From NCBI GenBank assembly GCA_945860295.1, contig CAMAQH010000044.1:1-32089 (forward strand): a DNA stretch of 32,089 nt, given 5' to 3'. A program made the translations under genes and the position numbers. This document shows, piece after piece, positions 26,698-32,089 of this stretch (position 1 is its first letter; every line of letters starts with the position of its first letter). The notes beneath the pieces were generated by a model. It searched no databases, was not told the DNA's origin, and saw only the letters and a program-made list of their open reading frames with translations. Source of the DNA: Prosthecobacter debontii (GTDB lineage Bacteria > Verrucomicrobiota > Verrucomicrobiia > Verrucomicrobiales > Verrucomicrobiaceae).

Positions 26698-27144
26698 TTA
26701 GGCGGACGCTTGGCTCTTCATTTGGTCACGTCGCCCATCTGCATACGCGGAGAAAACGGCTTTGATTTCATCCCGCACACGGCGGAAGACCGCGAGAATT
26801 TCTTCTTCATTGCCGGTCGCATGAGCTGGGTCATCAAAGGGCCAGTGGTGGCGGTTGAGCTGGCCTGGAAACATGGGGCAGGCTTGGTCCGCATTGCCAC
26901 AGACGGTTATGACTGTTTCCACATCGCTGACAAGGAAGTCATTCATGTGCTTGCTCGTGTGCGCTGAGATGTCGATGCCGATTTCCTGCATCGCGGCGAT
27001 GCCGAGTGGGTGGACATAGCCCGCTGGCTTGGAGCCTGCACTAGCGACTTCGAGCATGTCGCCGGCGACGGAGCGCAGGATACCTTCAGCGAGATGAGAT
27101 CGGCAGGAATTGCCAGTGCAGAGGATTAGGGCAAGTGGTTTCAT
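26698..27144 (-). CDS. arsC: Thioredoxin-type arsenate reductase (LMW-PTP fold)
   Basis: This enzyme reduces arsenate to arsenite in the cytoplasm using a cascade of three cysteines that is reset by thioredoxin. The phosphate loop CTGNSCR begins at Cys9. The redox pair C82 and C89 lies in [14 protein letters not shown], spaced as in Staphylococcus aureus ArsC, and HHWPFDDPA carries the general-acid Asp. The start at 27144 ([12 protein letters not shown]) is chosen because 26 upstream codons overlap the DUF6428 gene end and are not family-like. At 148 aa the length is normal, with a short Lys/Gln/Ser-rich tail. It starts one base after the DUF6428 stop codon, so translation is probably coupled. 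Confidence 0.94.
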   Translation of the reverse strand: MKPLALILCTGNSCRSHLAEGILRSVAGDMLEVASAGSKPAGYVHPLGIAAMQEIGIDISAHTSKHMNDFLVSDVETVITVCGNADQACPMFPGQLNRHHWPFDDPAHATGNEEEILAVFRRVRDEIKAVFSAYADGRRDQMKSQASA

Positions 27145-27145
27145 G

Positions 27146-27616
27146 TTAGCAGCATTTTGAGCCTGGAGTGCAGGCCGTTGGTTTGGGAATCGGTGAACAT
27201 TCACCAGGTAGGCAGATGCCACGGGCGAGGCAGTCCGTGTGTTTCAATTCGAGGCGAAAGACGAGCGTGTCACCTATGACCACGCGGCCCTCCACGGGAA
27301 ACTGCGCCACGACGCCGTCTTCATATTCGATCTCAACCGGTAGATCGTGATGTGGCAAGACATCGTCTGCTTTATCAAAGATCATGGCCAGCTTGCCTGC
27401 AATGAGGCGATGATCGACGTCATCATGCACCCAGGTTTGCAGCAGACAAGTTTCCAGCGTGCGCCGCGTGCCACCGCAGTCGATGAAGCGCTTCATCACA
27501 TACCCCACTTCCGTCACATGGAAATGCGCCGCAATGAGGCCACCGTCCGGTAGCAAGAACTGGATTGGCTTGTCAGGATGCGCGCGCAGTGCAGTGAGGA
27601 ATTCAGTGATGTTCAT
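27146..27616 (-). CDS. DUF6428-like protein of ars clusters, with Cys-rich tail
   Basis: This is a 156-aa cytoplasmic protein of unknown function. The N-terminus, [20 protein letters not shown], is followed by [19 protein letters not shown] and [13 protein letters not shown], which matches my recollection of the DUF6428 family found between arsR and arsC in several phyla. The last 30 residues are rich in Cys and Pro ([14 protein letters not shown], then CTPGSKCC), which could bind arsenite or a soft metal. It begins 7 bases after arsR and ends 1 base before arsC, so it is embedded in the operon. An arsenic-related role is inferred from position only. Confidence 0.8.
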   Translation of the reverse strand: MNITEFLTALRAHPDKPIQFLLPDGGLIAAHFHVTEVGYVMKRFIDCGGTRRTLETCLLQTWVHDDVDHRLIAGKLAMIFDKADDVLPHHDLPVEIEYEDGVVAQFPVEGRVVIGDTLVFRLELKHTDCLARGICLPGECSPIPKPTACTPGSKCC

Positions 27617-27623
27617 GGGAATT

Positions 27624-27935
27624 TTAGCAGCAGGTGGTTTTTTTACCGCCGCAGGCCAACTGGTCCACGCAGCGGAGGAAGTCGCCCAGGCAGTCGCAGG
27701 CGAGGGAGTAGTAGATATTGAGGCCGCGCTTCTCGCAGTTTAGCACGCCGGCTTCGCGCATGAGCGTGAGATGCTTTGAAACGGTGGACATGTCCGCGCC
27801 AACGAGATCCTTCAGGTCGCACACGCACATCTCGCCCTTCATCAAAGACTCGGCGATGAGCAGCCGCGAGGGATGCCCCAGTGCCTTGATTACAGCAGCG
27901 CGGCGTTCGGAAGTCTTGGGGGAGGTTTTGGGCAT
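27624..27935 (-). CDS. arsR: ArsR-family arsenic-responsive repressor
   Basis: This is a winged-helix repressor of the ArsR/SmtB family (103 aa). The DNA-recognition region is ADMSTVSKHLTLMREAGVL, followed by the wing GLNIYYSL. The arsenite sensor MCVCDL (C37, C39) matches the ELCVCDL motif of classical ArsR. Further cysteines in LACDCLGDFLRC and a terminal CC (102-103) may complete or extend the metalloid site. It is the first gene of the arsR-DUF6428-arsC-aquaporin operon and probably represses it. A candidate operator sits directly before the start codon. A role in controlling the neighbouring secreted-ArsC operon is possible. Confidence 0.92.
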   Translation of the reverse strand: MPKTSPKTSERRAAVIKALGHPSRLLIAESLMKGEMCVCDLKDLVGADMSTVSKHLTLMREAGVLNCEKRGLNIYYSLACDCLGDFLRCVDQLACGGKKTTCC

Positions 27936-27937
27936 CT

Positions 27938-27956
27938 ATTTGCTTATTTTGCAGAT
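27938..27956 (-). promoter_or_regulatory. Candidate ArsR operator before arsR
   Basis: The imperfect inverted repeat ATTTGC-N7-GCAGAT (27938-27956) lies 2 bases from the arsR start codon. Its half-site ATTTGC resembles the ATTTGG half of the stronger palindrome before the secreted ArsC gene. Binding here would block both promoter and ribosome access. Confidence 0.35.
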
Positions 27957-28002
27957 CACGGTCGAAAGCAAGAAATGAAATACTCGTGCAAAACGGTGAC
28001 GG

Positions 28003-28680
28003 TTAGAAGGTGAAGACGAAGTTGATCTTGGCGATCAGGCTTACGGCATCGCGGTCCGGGAAGTTGGCCCAGGTTTCTAAGACGATGTGCTTCGTGAGGT
28101 CATACTTGGCACCCACGGCGGTGATGAGGCCGCGCTGATCGCGAGTCTGCGCGAGGTCAGCGTTGAGATTGAAGTTGCGGCCGAAGAGCGTCCAGGTGCG
28201 GTCGATCCCAGCGAGGAAGCTGCTGCCATTGGTCTGATAGCCGTAGCCGGCGTGAAGGCGGGCGAAGCCGAAGTCATGCGCCAACATCGCGTAGTTGAAG
28301 GCATCGCCTGAGCGGTCGAAGTCGGTGAGCGCGACGCCTGCGATGCCGACGGTGAACATGCCATCCTCCCAGGGCGAGAAACGAGCCTTAGTCTGGAGAA
28401 ATAGCGGGCCGCTCACGCCAGTGCCGAGCGGGCTGTCCATTCCCCATTCTACATGCAACGGCTCAAAATCCCAGCCAGTCTTGAAGCCCATCCAGTGACC
28501 GGATTTGCCCGGCTCGGCAGTGCCAAACTGGTTTGCGCCGCCGAAACTGCTGAAATACTGCACGGCGACGGTGCGATGCGGCACGGTGTCGGCTGTGGGG
28601 ATGTTGTTGAGGCCCGTCGGCGTTGCGAATGCGGTTCCTGAGAGCAAAATGCCAATGGCAAAGGTGAGTGGTGTCTTCAT
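28003..28680 (-). CDS. Small outer-membrane beta-barrel candidate
   Basis: No named family was recognised. A signal peptide (MKTPLTFAIGILLSGTAFATP) precedes repeated amphipathic strands with aromatic ends (TVAVQYFSSFGG, HWMGFKTGWDF, ARLHAGYGYQT, ITAVGAKYDLT, IVLETWANF). The sequence ends in KINFVFTF with a terminal Phe, the typical BAM recognition signature of outer-membrane proteins. About 8-10 strands are likely at 225 aa. It is the last gene of the minus-strand operon secreted-ArsC / DsbD-like / TrxB, 12 bases after trxB, so it may supply or receive the oxyanion or serve as a pore. Function is unknown. Confidence 0.72.
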   Translation of the reverse strand: MKTPLTFAIGILLSGTAFATPTGLNNIPTADTVPHRTVAVQYFSSFGGANQFGTAEPGKSGHWMGFKTGWDFEPLHVEWGMDSPLGTGVSGPLFLQTKARFSPWEDGMFTVGIAGVALTDFDRSGDAFNYAMLAHDFGFARLHAGYGYQTNGSSFLAGIDRTWTLFGRNFNLNADLAQTRDQRGLITAVGAKYDLTKHIVLETWANFPDRDAVSLIAKINFVFTF

Positions 28681-28692
28681 AAAAGGGGGGAA

Positions 28693-29625
28693 TTAATGAA
28701 CGCCGATCGAGGCCAGATAGCGCTCGGCTTCCAGCGCTGCGGCACAGCCCTGACCTGCGGCGGTAATGGCCTGGCGATAGACGTGATCGGCGACGTCGCC
28801 CGCAGCAAAGAGTCCTTCGGTCTTGGTGAGTGTGCCTTTGATTTGCATGATGTAACCGTTCTCATCTTTATCGACCAGATCGCCGAGAAAGTGCGCATTT
28901 GGCACATGGCCGATGGCGACGAACACGCACTTCAGTTCGAGTTCGCTCTTGTCACCACTGACGAGGTTCTGCAACGTCACAGCGCGGACTTCGCCTTTGT
29001 CGTCGGTGAGGTATTCCGCGATGGTGCTGTTCCATATCGGCTGAATCTTGGGATTGGCGAGCACACGATCGGCCATGATCTTCGAAGCGCGCAGACTCTC
29101 GCGGCGATGAATGAGATAGACGGTGGAAGCAAACTTTGTGAGAAAGCTTGCCTCCTCACAGGCCGAATCTCTACCACCGATCACAGCCACCGGGACGTTG
29201 CGATAGAACGCACCATCGCAGGTGGCGCAGCTCGTGAGGCCACGACCGATGAGATGCTTCTCATTCGGCAATCCCAAATGACGCGGTGACGCGCCGGTAG
29301 CGACAATGACAGCCTTAGCTTGAAGAACCGTGCCGTCTTCGGTGGTGATGTCCAAATGTCCGTCCGCGGTCTTCGTCACACTGACGACATGAGAATACTC
29401 GATGCGAGTGCCGAAACGTTCCGCCTGCGCCTGCATGTTCATCATCAGCTGCGGCCCCATGATGCCATTCGGGAAGCCTGGGAAGTTTTCGACTTCGGTG
29501 GTCGTGGTGAGCTGACCGCCCGGCATGTTGCCGGAGAGGATAAGAGGCTTCAAATTCGCACGCGCTGCATAAATGGCCGCGGTGAATCCCGCGCACCCAT
29601 TGCCGATGATGATAAGATTTTCCAT
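28693..29625 (-). CDS. trxB: Thioredoxin reductase
   Basis: This is a flavoprotein that passes electrons from NADPH to thioredoxin. The redox motif CATC is at C133-C136, the segment [17 protein letters not shown] follows the FAD-binding region, and HRRESLRAS marks the NADPH phosphate site. [23 protein letters not shown] closes the FAD domain. Two motifs are unusual: the FAD loop reads GNGCAG instead of GSGPAG, and the NADPH loop reads [10 protein letters not shown] instead of GGGDSA. At 310 aa it is complete. It lies 28 bases after the DsbD-like gene, so it most likely supplies electrons to that protein and to the arsenate reductases rather than serving as the only housekeeping enzyme. Confidence 0.92.
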   Translation of the reverse strand: MENLIIIGNGCAGFTAAIYAARANLKPLILSGNMPGGQLTTTTEVENFPGFPNGIMGPQLMMNMQAQAERFGTRIEYSHVVSVTKTADGHLDITTEDGTVLQAKAVIVATGASPRHLGLPNEKHLIGRGLTSCATCDGAFYRNVPVAVIGGRDSACEEASFLTKFASTVYLIHRRESLRASKIMADRVLANPKIQPIWNSTIAEYLTDDKGEVRAVTLQNLVSGDKSELELKCVFVAIGHVPNAHFLGDLVDKDENGYIMQIKGTLTKTEGLFAAGDVADHVYRQAITAAGQGCAAALEAERYLASIGVH

Positions 29626-29653
29626 GACGGTGTGATGTGTGGAAGAGCGACGA

Positions 29654-31009
29654 TCAGCCTTCGAGGAAGAGAATCATTTCTTCGATGCGAGTGTAGTCGC
29701 TTGTCTTGTAGAGCAGGTTCCCGGCGGCATCCATGATGACGAAGAATGGCAGTCCGACCTTGAGCTCTGGAAAGCGGCTGTCGTTTTGCCAAACTTTAAA
29801 GTCCGGTGATGTGTCGCGAATTTTCAGCAGCACCGCACCGGCCAAAGCCTTGCGCAATGCTTCGTTGGTATGCGTCAGCACTTCAAAGGCTTTGCAGTTC
29901 GCGCACCAGCTTCCGTAGAAATCCACGAACACAGGCTTGCCGCGCTTTTTGGCCTCAGCGAATGCGTCGTCGCGATTTAGGAACCACTTCAAGTTGCCAC
30001 TTTGCTCGACTTCAGGACCGCCTAGCGATGCGGCGGCGGTGGTTTGTGCAGTCGCCGCGGCCGGCAGGATGCCGCGTGCCAGTATTAGGATGGAGATGAC
30101 CGCTAGCAGTGTGAGAAGTGCACGCTCCATGCGCTGGCTTTGCTCAATTGAATCTGGCTGCAAACGAAAGACGGCAAAGAGCAGCAGCAGCGCACCTGCA
30201 AACACCAGACCAACGGCGGAAGGCTCGAAGCCGTAGCCTGACAAGCCCTTTTCCAAATACACATAGGAGAACCAGGCGATCAGCGCACCCAGCGCCCACT
30301 GCACATACTTCATCCATTTGCCAGACTTTGGCAGCCGCGCTCCGAACAAGCCGACGACCAGAAACGTCGTCCCCAGTCCGATGCCGAAGGCGAGCATCTT
30401 CGCGGTAGCAATGAGTGCCGCTCCAAACGCGAATCCGCCCGTGGAATCACCACTCGCGATGCCGATGAGAATGCTAATCACAAACGGCCCGACGCACGAT
30501 GACGAAAGCAATCCAGCACCGAGCCCCATGACAAATGTTCCGGGTAGGCCCGGTGTCTTGTCTCCGATCTGACCGCCACCAAAGAAGTGAAAGTGCAGCA
30601 ACCCGCAGGTCGCGAGTGCAAGCAGGAGAAAGATTGCCGCAATGGCGAGATTCACCGCAGGCAGTCGCAGCACCACGTTGAACGCCCCGCCGCTCACGCC
30701 CGCGATGAGACCGAAGATTGCATACATCGCCGCCATTCCGAAAAAGTAGGCCAGTGGATGCGGCCAGCGGGCGCCACCGGATTTCGCCCGACCCTTCACG
30801 ATGCTGGCGGTGATGGGATAAAGCGGATAGACGCACGGTAGCAAGCTCGCCAGCAAGCCGCCGAGGAACAAAAACACAAAAGCCATCGCCGAACCCGAGT
30901 GCGCCGAGAGTTGGCCTTCCACCCAGGCATTCATGGACGAAAGCGGGTCCACCGCACGCACCGTCAGCGGGTTGGCGAGCACCAGCGTAAGAATGAGGCA
31001 TTTCTTCAT
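29654..31009 (-). CDS. DsbD-like transmembrane thiol-disulfide transporter with C-terminal thioredoxin domain
   Basis: DsbD proteins move electrons from cytoplasmic thioredoxin to periplasmic acceptors. A signal-like N-terminus (residues 1-20) leads into about eight membrane helices. The two membrane cysteines are visible in [13 protein letters not shown] (C59) and [15 protein letters not shown]-terminal thioredoxin domain follows from about residue 345, with [16 protein letters not shown]. The N-terminal immunoglobulin-like domain of E. coli DsbD is absent, so the C-terminal domain probably hands electrons directly to the client. It starts 9 bases after the secreted ArsC-like gene and precedes trxB, giving a donor - transporter - acceptor order in one operon. 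At 451 aa it is complete. Confidence 0.9.
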   Translation of the reverse strand: MKKCLILTLVLANPLTVRAVDPLSSMNAWVEGQLSAHSGSAMAFVFLFLGGLLASLLPCVYPLYPITASIVKGRAKSGGARWPHPLAYFFGMAAMYAIFGLIAGVSGGAFNVVLRLPAVNLAIAAIFLLLALATCGLLHFHFFGGGQIGDKTPGLPGTFVMGLGAGLLSSSCVGPFVISILIGIASGDSTGGFAFGAALIATAKMLAFGIGLGTTFLVVGLFGARLPKSGKWMKYVQWALGALIAWFSYVYLEKGLSGYGFEPSAVGLVFAGALLLLFAVFRLQPDSIEQSQRMERALLTLLAVISILILARGILPAAATAQTTAAASLGGPEVEQSGNLKWFLNRDDAFAEAKKRGKPVFVDFYGSWCANCKAFEVLTHTNEALRKALAGAVLLKIRDTSPDFKVWQNDSRFPELKVGLPFFVIMDAAGNLLYKTSDYTRIEEMILFLEG

Positions 31010-31018
31010 ATGCAGGCG

Positions 31019-31717
31019 TTATGGATTGACCTGCTTCATCAGGAAAAACATCTCGCTTGCGATCTGGCGGCAGCGCTCGTCATACGTCGCCGCCTCGGTT
31101 GGCGTGTTGTCAGTTACTTTGGGATCTACAAACGGGATCGCCACACGCAGCACGCTACCTTCCACTACGGGGCAGTTCTTATCGGCATGATCACAGGTCA
31201 TCAGCGCAACAAAGTTATCTTTCGGGTTGCCCTCAGCAGAATAGACTTTCGAGAAAGCGCGAATGGGCTCTGCCTGCTCGCTGTATTTCACCAGAAAGAC
31301 TGGGTTCTTCTCTCCAGGAGTTGAGTTCGTGATGGTGAAACCCGCGCGAGTGAGTGCCGCCACGGTGCGCTCGTTGCATGCCGTGGCTTCGACACCGCCG
31401 GAGAAGGTCTTCACGCCCGCCACATCATAGTAGGCAGCGGCAGTCTGCGCCCAAATCTGGCTCATGTGGCTGCGGCGGCTGTTGTGCGTGCAAATGAAGG
31501 TGAGCTGCGGCGTCTCCTTCGCCTGCACCTTGGAGCGGATGAATAGCGCAACCTTCTTCAAGGCCAGTTGCCGCTCGGCTGGAATCTGATTGAGCTCCTT
31601 TGTGACCTGTTCGATCAACGGCTTGAGGCTTGGAAGAACATCCGCGTCCTTGGCGGACAAGAACGTGGTTAAGGGCAGCAGCGCGAAGAAGGCAAGATGG
31701 CGGGGATTCGTTTTCAT
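31019..31717 (-). CDS. Secreted ArsC-like (LMW-PTP) protein, candidate periplasmic arsenate reductase
   Basis: The protein has a signal peptide (MKTNPRHLAFFALLPLTTFL, cleavage near SA-KD at residue 22), which cytoplasmic ArsC never has. A helical spacer (about 28-68) precedes the phosphate loop CTHNSRR at Cys76, followed by SHMSQIW. A redox pair C175 and C182 lies in MTCDHADKNCPVV, spaced like the ArsC C82/C89 pair, so the three-cysteine reduction cascade seems intact. An extra cysteine is C114. The start at 31717 is chosen because the 28 upstream codons cover the palindrome. Family relatives are annotated as arsenate reductase or protein-tyrosine phosphatase; the Cys triad favours arsenate. 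It is first in an operon with DsbD-like, TrxB and barrel genes. Confidence 0.85.
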   Translation of the reverse strand: MKTNPRHLAFFALLPLTTFLSAKDADVLPSLKPLIEQVTKELNQIPAERQLALKKVALFIRSKVQAKETPQLTFICTHNSRRSHMSQIWAQTAAAYYDVAGVKTFSGGVEATACNERTVAALTRAGFTITNSTPGEKNPVFLVKYSEQAEPIRAFSKVYSAEGNPKDNFVALMTCDHADKNCPVVEGSVLRVAIPFVDPKVTDNTPTEAATYDERCRQIASEMFFLMKQVNP

Positions 31718-31742
31718 GAGAGGATAGTTGGGCGCGTAAACT

Positions 31743-31786
31743 ATTTGGCTGTTAAGCCAAATAAATAATTGGTGATTTAGCCAAAT
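31743..31786 (-). promoter_or_regulatory. Strong palindromic operator before the secreted ArsC operon
   Basis: ATTTGGCT-GTTA-AGCCAAAT (31743-31762) is a perfect 8-bp inverted repeat ending 25 bases upstream of the start codon. A further exact half-site, AGCCAAAT, lies at 31779-31786, 24 bases on. The AT-rich spacer between them could hold the promoter. The dyad form and size fit an ArsR-family or similar dimeric repressor. Confidence 0.6.
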
Positions 31787-31860
31787 ACATGCGCACATCA
31801 ATCAAAATCTCTGTTACAATTGATTCACCAGCCAGAACTGATCGTGCGTCCGCGTTCAGC

Positions 31861-31937
31861 AGCAGGCAGCAGGCAGCAGGCAGCAGGCAGCAGGCAGCAG
31901 GCAGCAGGCAGCAGGCAGCAGGCAGCAGGCAGCAGGC
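31861..31937. repeat. Heptanucleotide microsatellite (AGCAGGC) x 11
   Basis: Eleven perfect copies of AGCAGGC cover 31861-31937, with a partial copy (AGC) at each end. A 7-bp unit is not a multiple of three, so length change would shift any reading frame across it. No gene is evident across it. It abuts the left end of the IS256-like element. Confidence 0.97.
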
Positions 31938-31941
31938 AGCA

Positions 31942-32089
31942 GAGCCTGTCAGAAAGTTTGTGTGGAGGGTCAAATCCGAGGACAGGAAGACATGAGAAGA
32001 CCCAAAACGAAGGAAGACAAAGCGCTCGATGAAGCGCTGGACGTGTTAATCGCCAAAAGCGGCCATTCACCGGAGGCGATCATGGGCGA
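31942..32089 (+). mobile_element. Left end of an IS256-family-like insertion sequence (runs off the window)
   Basis: GAGCCTGTCAGAAAGTTTGT (from 31942) resembles the terminal inverted repeats of IS256-type elements (GAG-CTGTCA-AAA-TTTGTG pattern, from memory). A transposase-like start follows 50 bases on. The right end and the target duplication are outside the window. Confidence 0.6.
31992..32089 (+). CDS. Probable IS256/mutator-type transposase, N-terminal part
   Basis: The ATG at 31992 is preceded by AGGAAG, a plausible ribosome-binding site. The 32 visible residues read MRRPKTKEDKALDEALD, then VLIAKSGHSPEAIMG, which is the N-terminal helix region seen before GLLKQLTKRL-type sequence in IS256 transposases. 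The conserved DDE residues lie beyond the window edge, so the call rests on this short stretch and on the terminal repeat just upstream. Confidence 0.6.
   Translation, partial: MRRPKTKEDKALDEALDVLIAKSGHSPEAIMG

Noticed and set aside
31861..31937. CRISPR-like array
   Set aside because: The units are 7 bases, contiguous and without spacers, so this is a microsatellite.
31825..32070. Open frames across the heptamer repeat (Gln/Ala/Ser- or Leu/Pro/Cys-repeating proteins)
   Set aside because: They are a by-product of the repeat having no stop codons in any frame, and have no other protein-like sequence.

Overview
The window reads as chromosomal DNA of a Gram-negative member of the PVC superphylum, most likely Verrucomicrobiota (Prosthecobacter/Verrucomicrobiaceae-like). 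This is inferred from gene content, not a database search. Points in favour are two secreted DUF1080 proteins, a YugP-type metallopeptidase, an McsA-McsB-ClpC set in a genome that also encodes outer-membrane-type proteins, an ArsR/DUF6428/ArsC/aquaporin cluster, and weak or absent Shine-Dalgarno signals. No tRNA, rRNA or CRISPR array was seen.

Layout. (1) 1-3310 is a mobile-element graveyard: a 5'-truncated RAYT (REP-associated Y1 transposase) with GGGTCAGG-type repeats, the amputated 3' end of another gene, a secreted membrane-anchored protein, a second RAYT fragment, the 3' end of a group II intron, and a frameshifted gene remnant. (2) 3345-8317 holds housekeeping and carbohydrate genes: a short RlmI-like methyltransferase, ribulokinase, a DUF1080 protein, a lone DhaL-domain protein and a YugP-like zinc peptidase. 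(3) 8425-12577 is mcsA-mcsB-clpC, a protein-arginine-phosphorylation and degradation module without an adjacent ctsR. (4) 12725-15098 holds a POTRA-like secreted protein, a second DUF1080 protein and mnmA carrying an in-frame palindromic insertion. (5) 15136-20137 (minus strand) is a run of circularly permuted ATP-grasp, alpha-E protein, transglutaminase-like protease, glutaredoxin-like protein and a decayed phospholipase-D-like lipoprotein gene. A divergent HTH-MBL fusion follows. (6) 21331-25877 is a complete Liv-type ABC importer operon.

(7) 25881-31786 is the most interesting part: an arsenic island made of two adjacent minus-strand transcription units. Unit A is arsR - DUF6428 - thioredoxin-type arsC - aquaporin, with no arsenite pump in the window. 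Unit B starts behind a strong palindrome and encodes a secreted ArsC-like protein that keeps the three redox cysteines, a DsbD-like transmembrane thiol transporter with a C-terminal thioredoxin domain, a thioredoxin reductase with unusual nucleotide-binding motifs, and a small outer-membrane beta-barrel candidate. Together these could carry electrons from NADPH through TrxB and DsbD to a periplasmic arsenate reductase. (8) The window ends with an 11-copy heptamer microsatellite directly beside the left end of an IS256-like element whose transposase runs off the edge.
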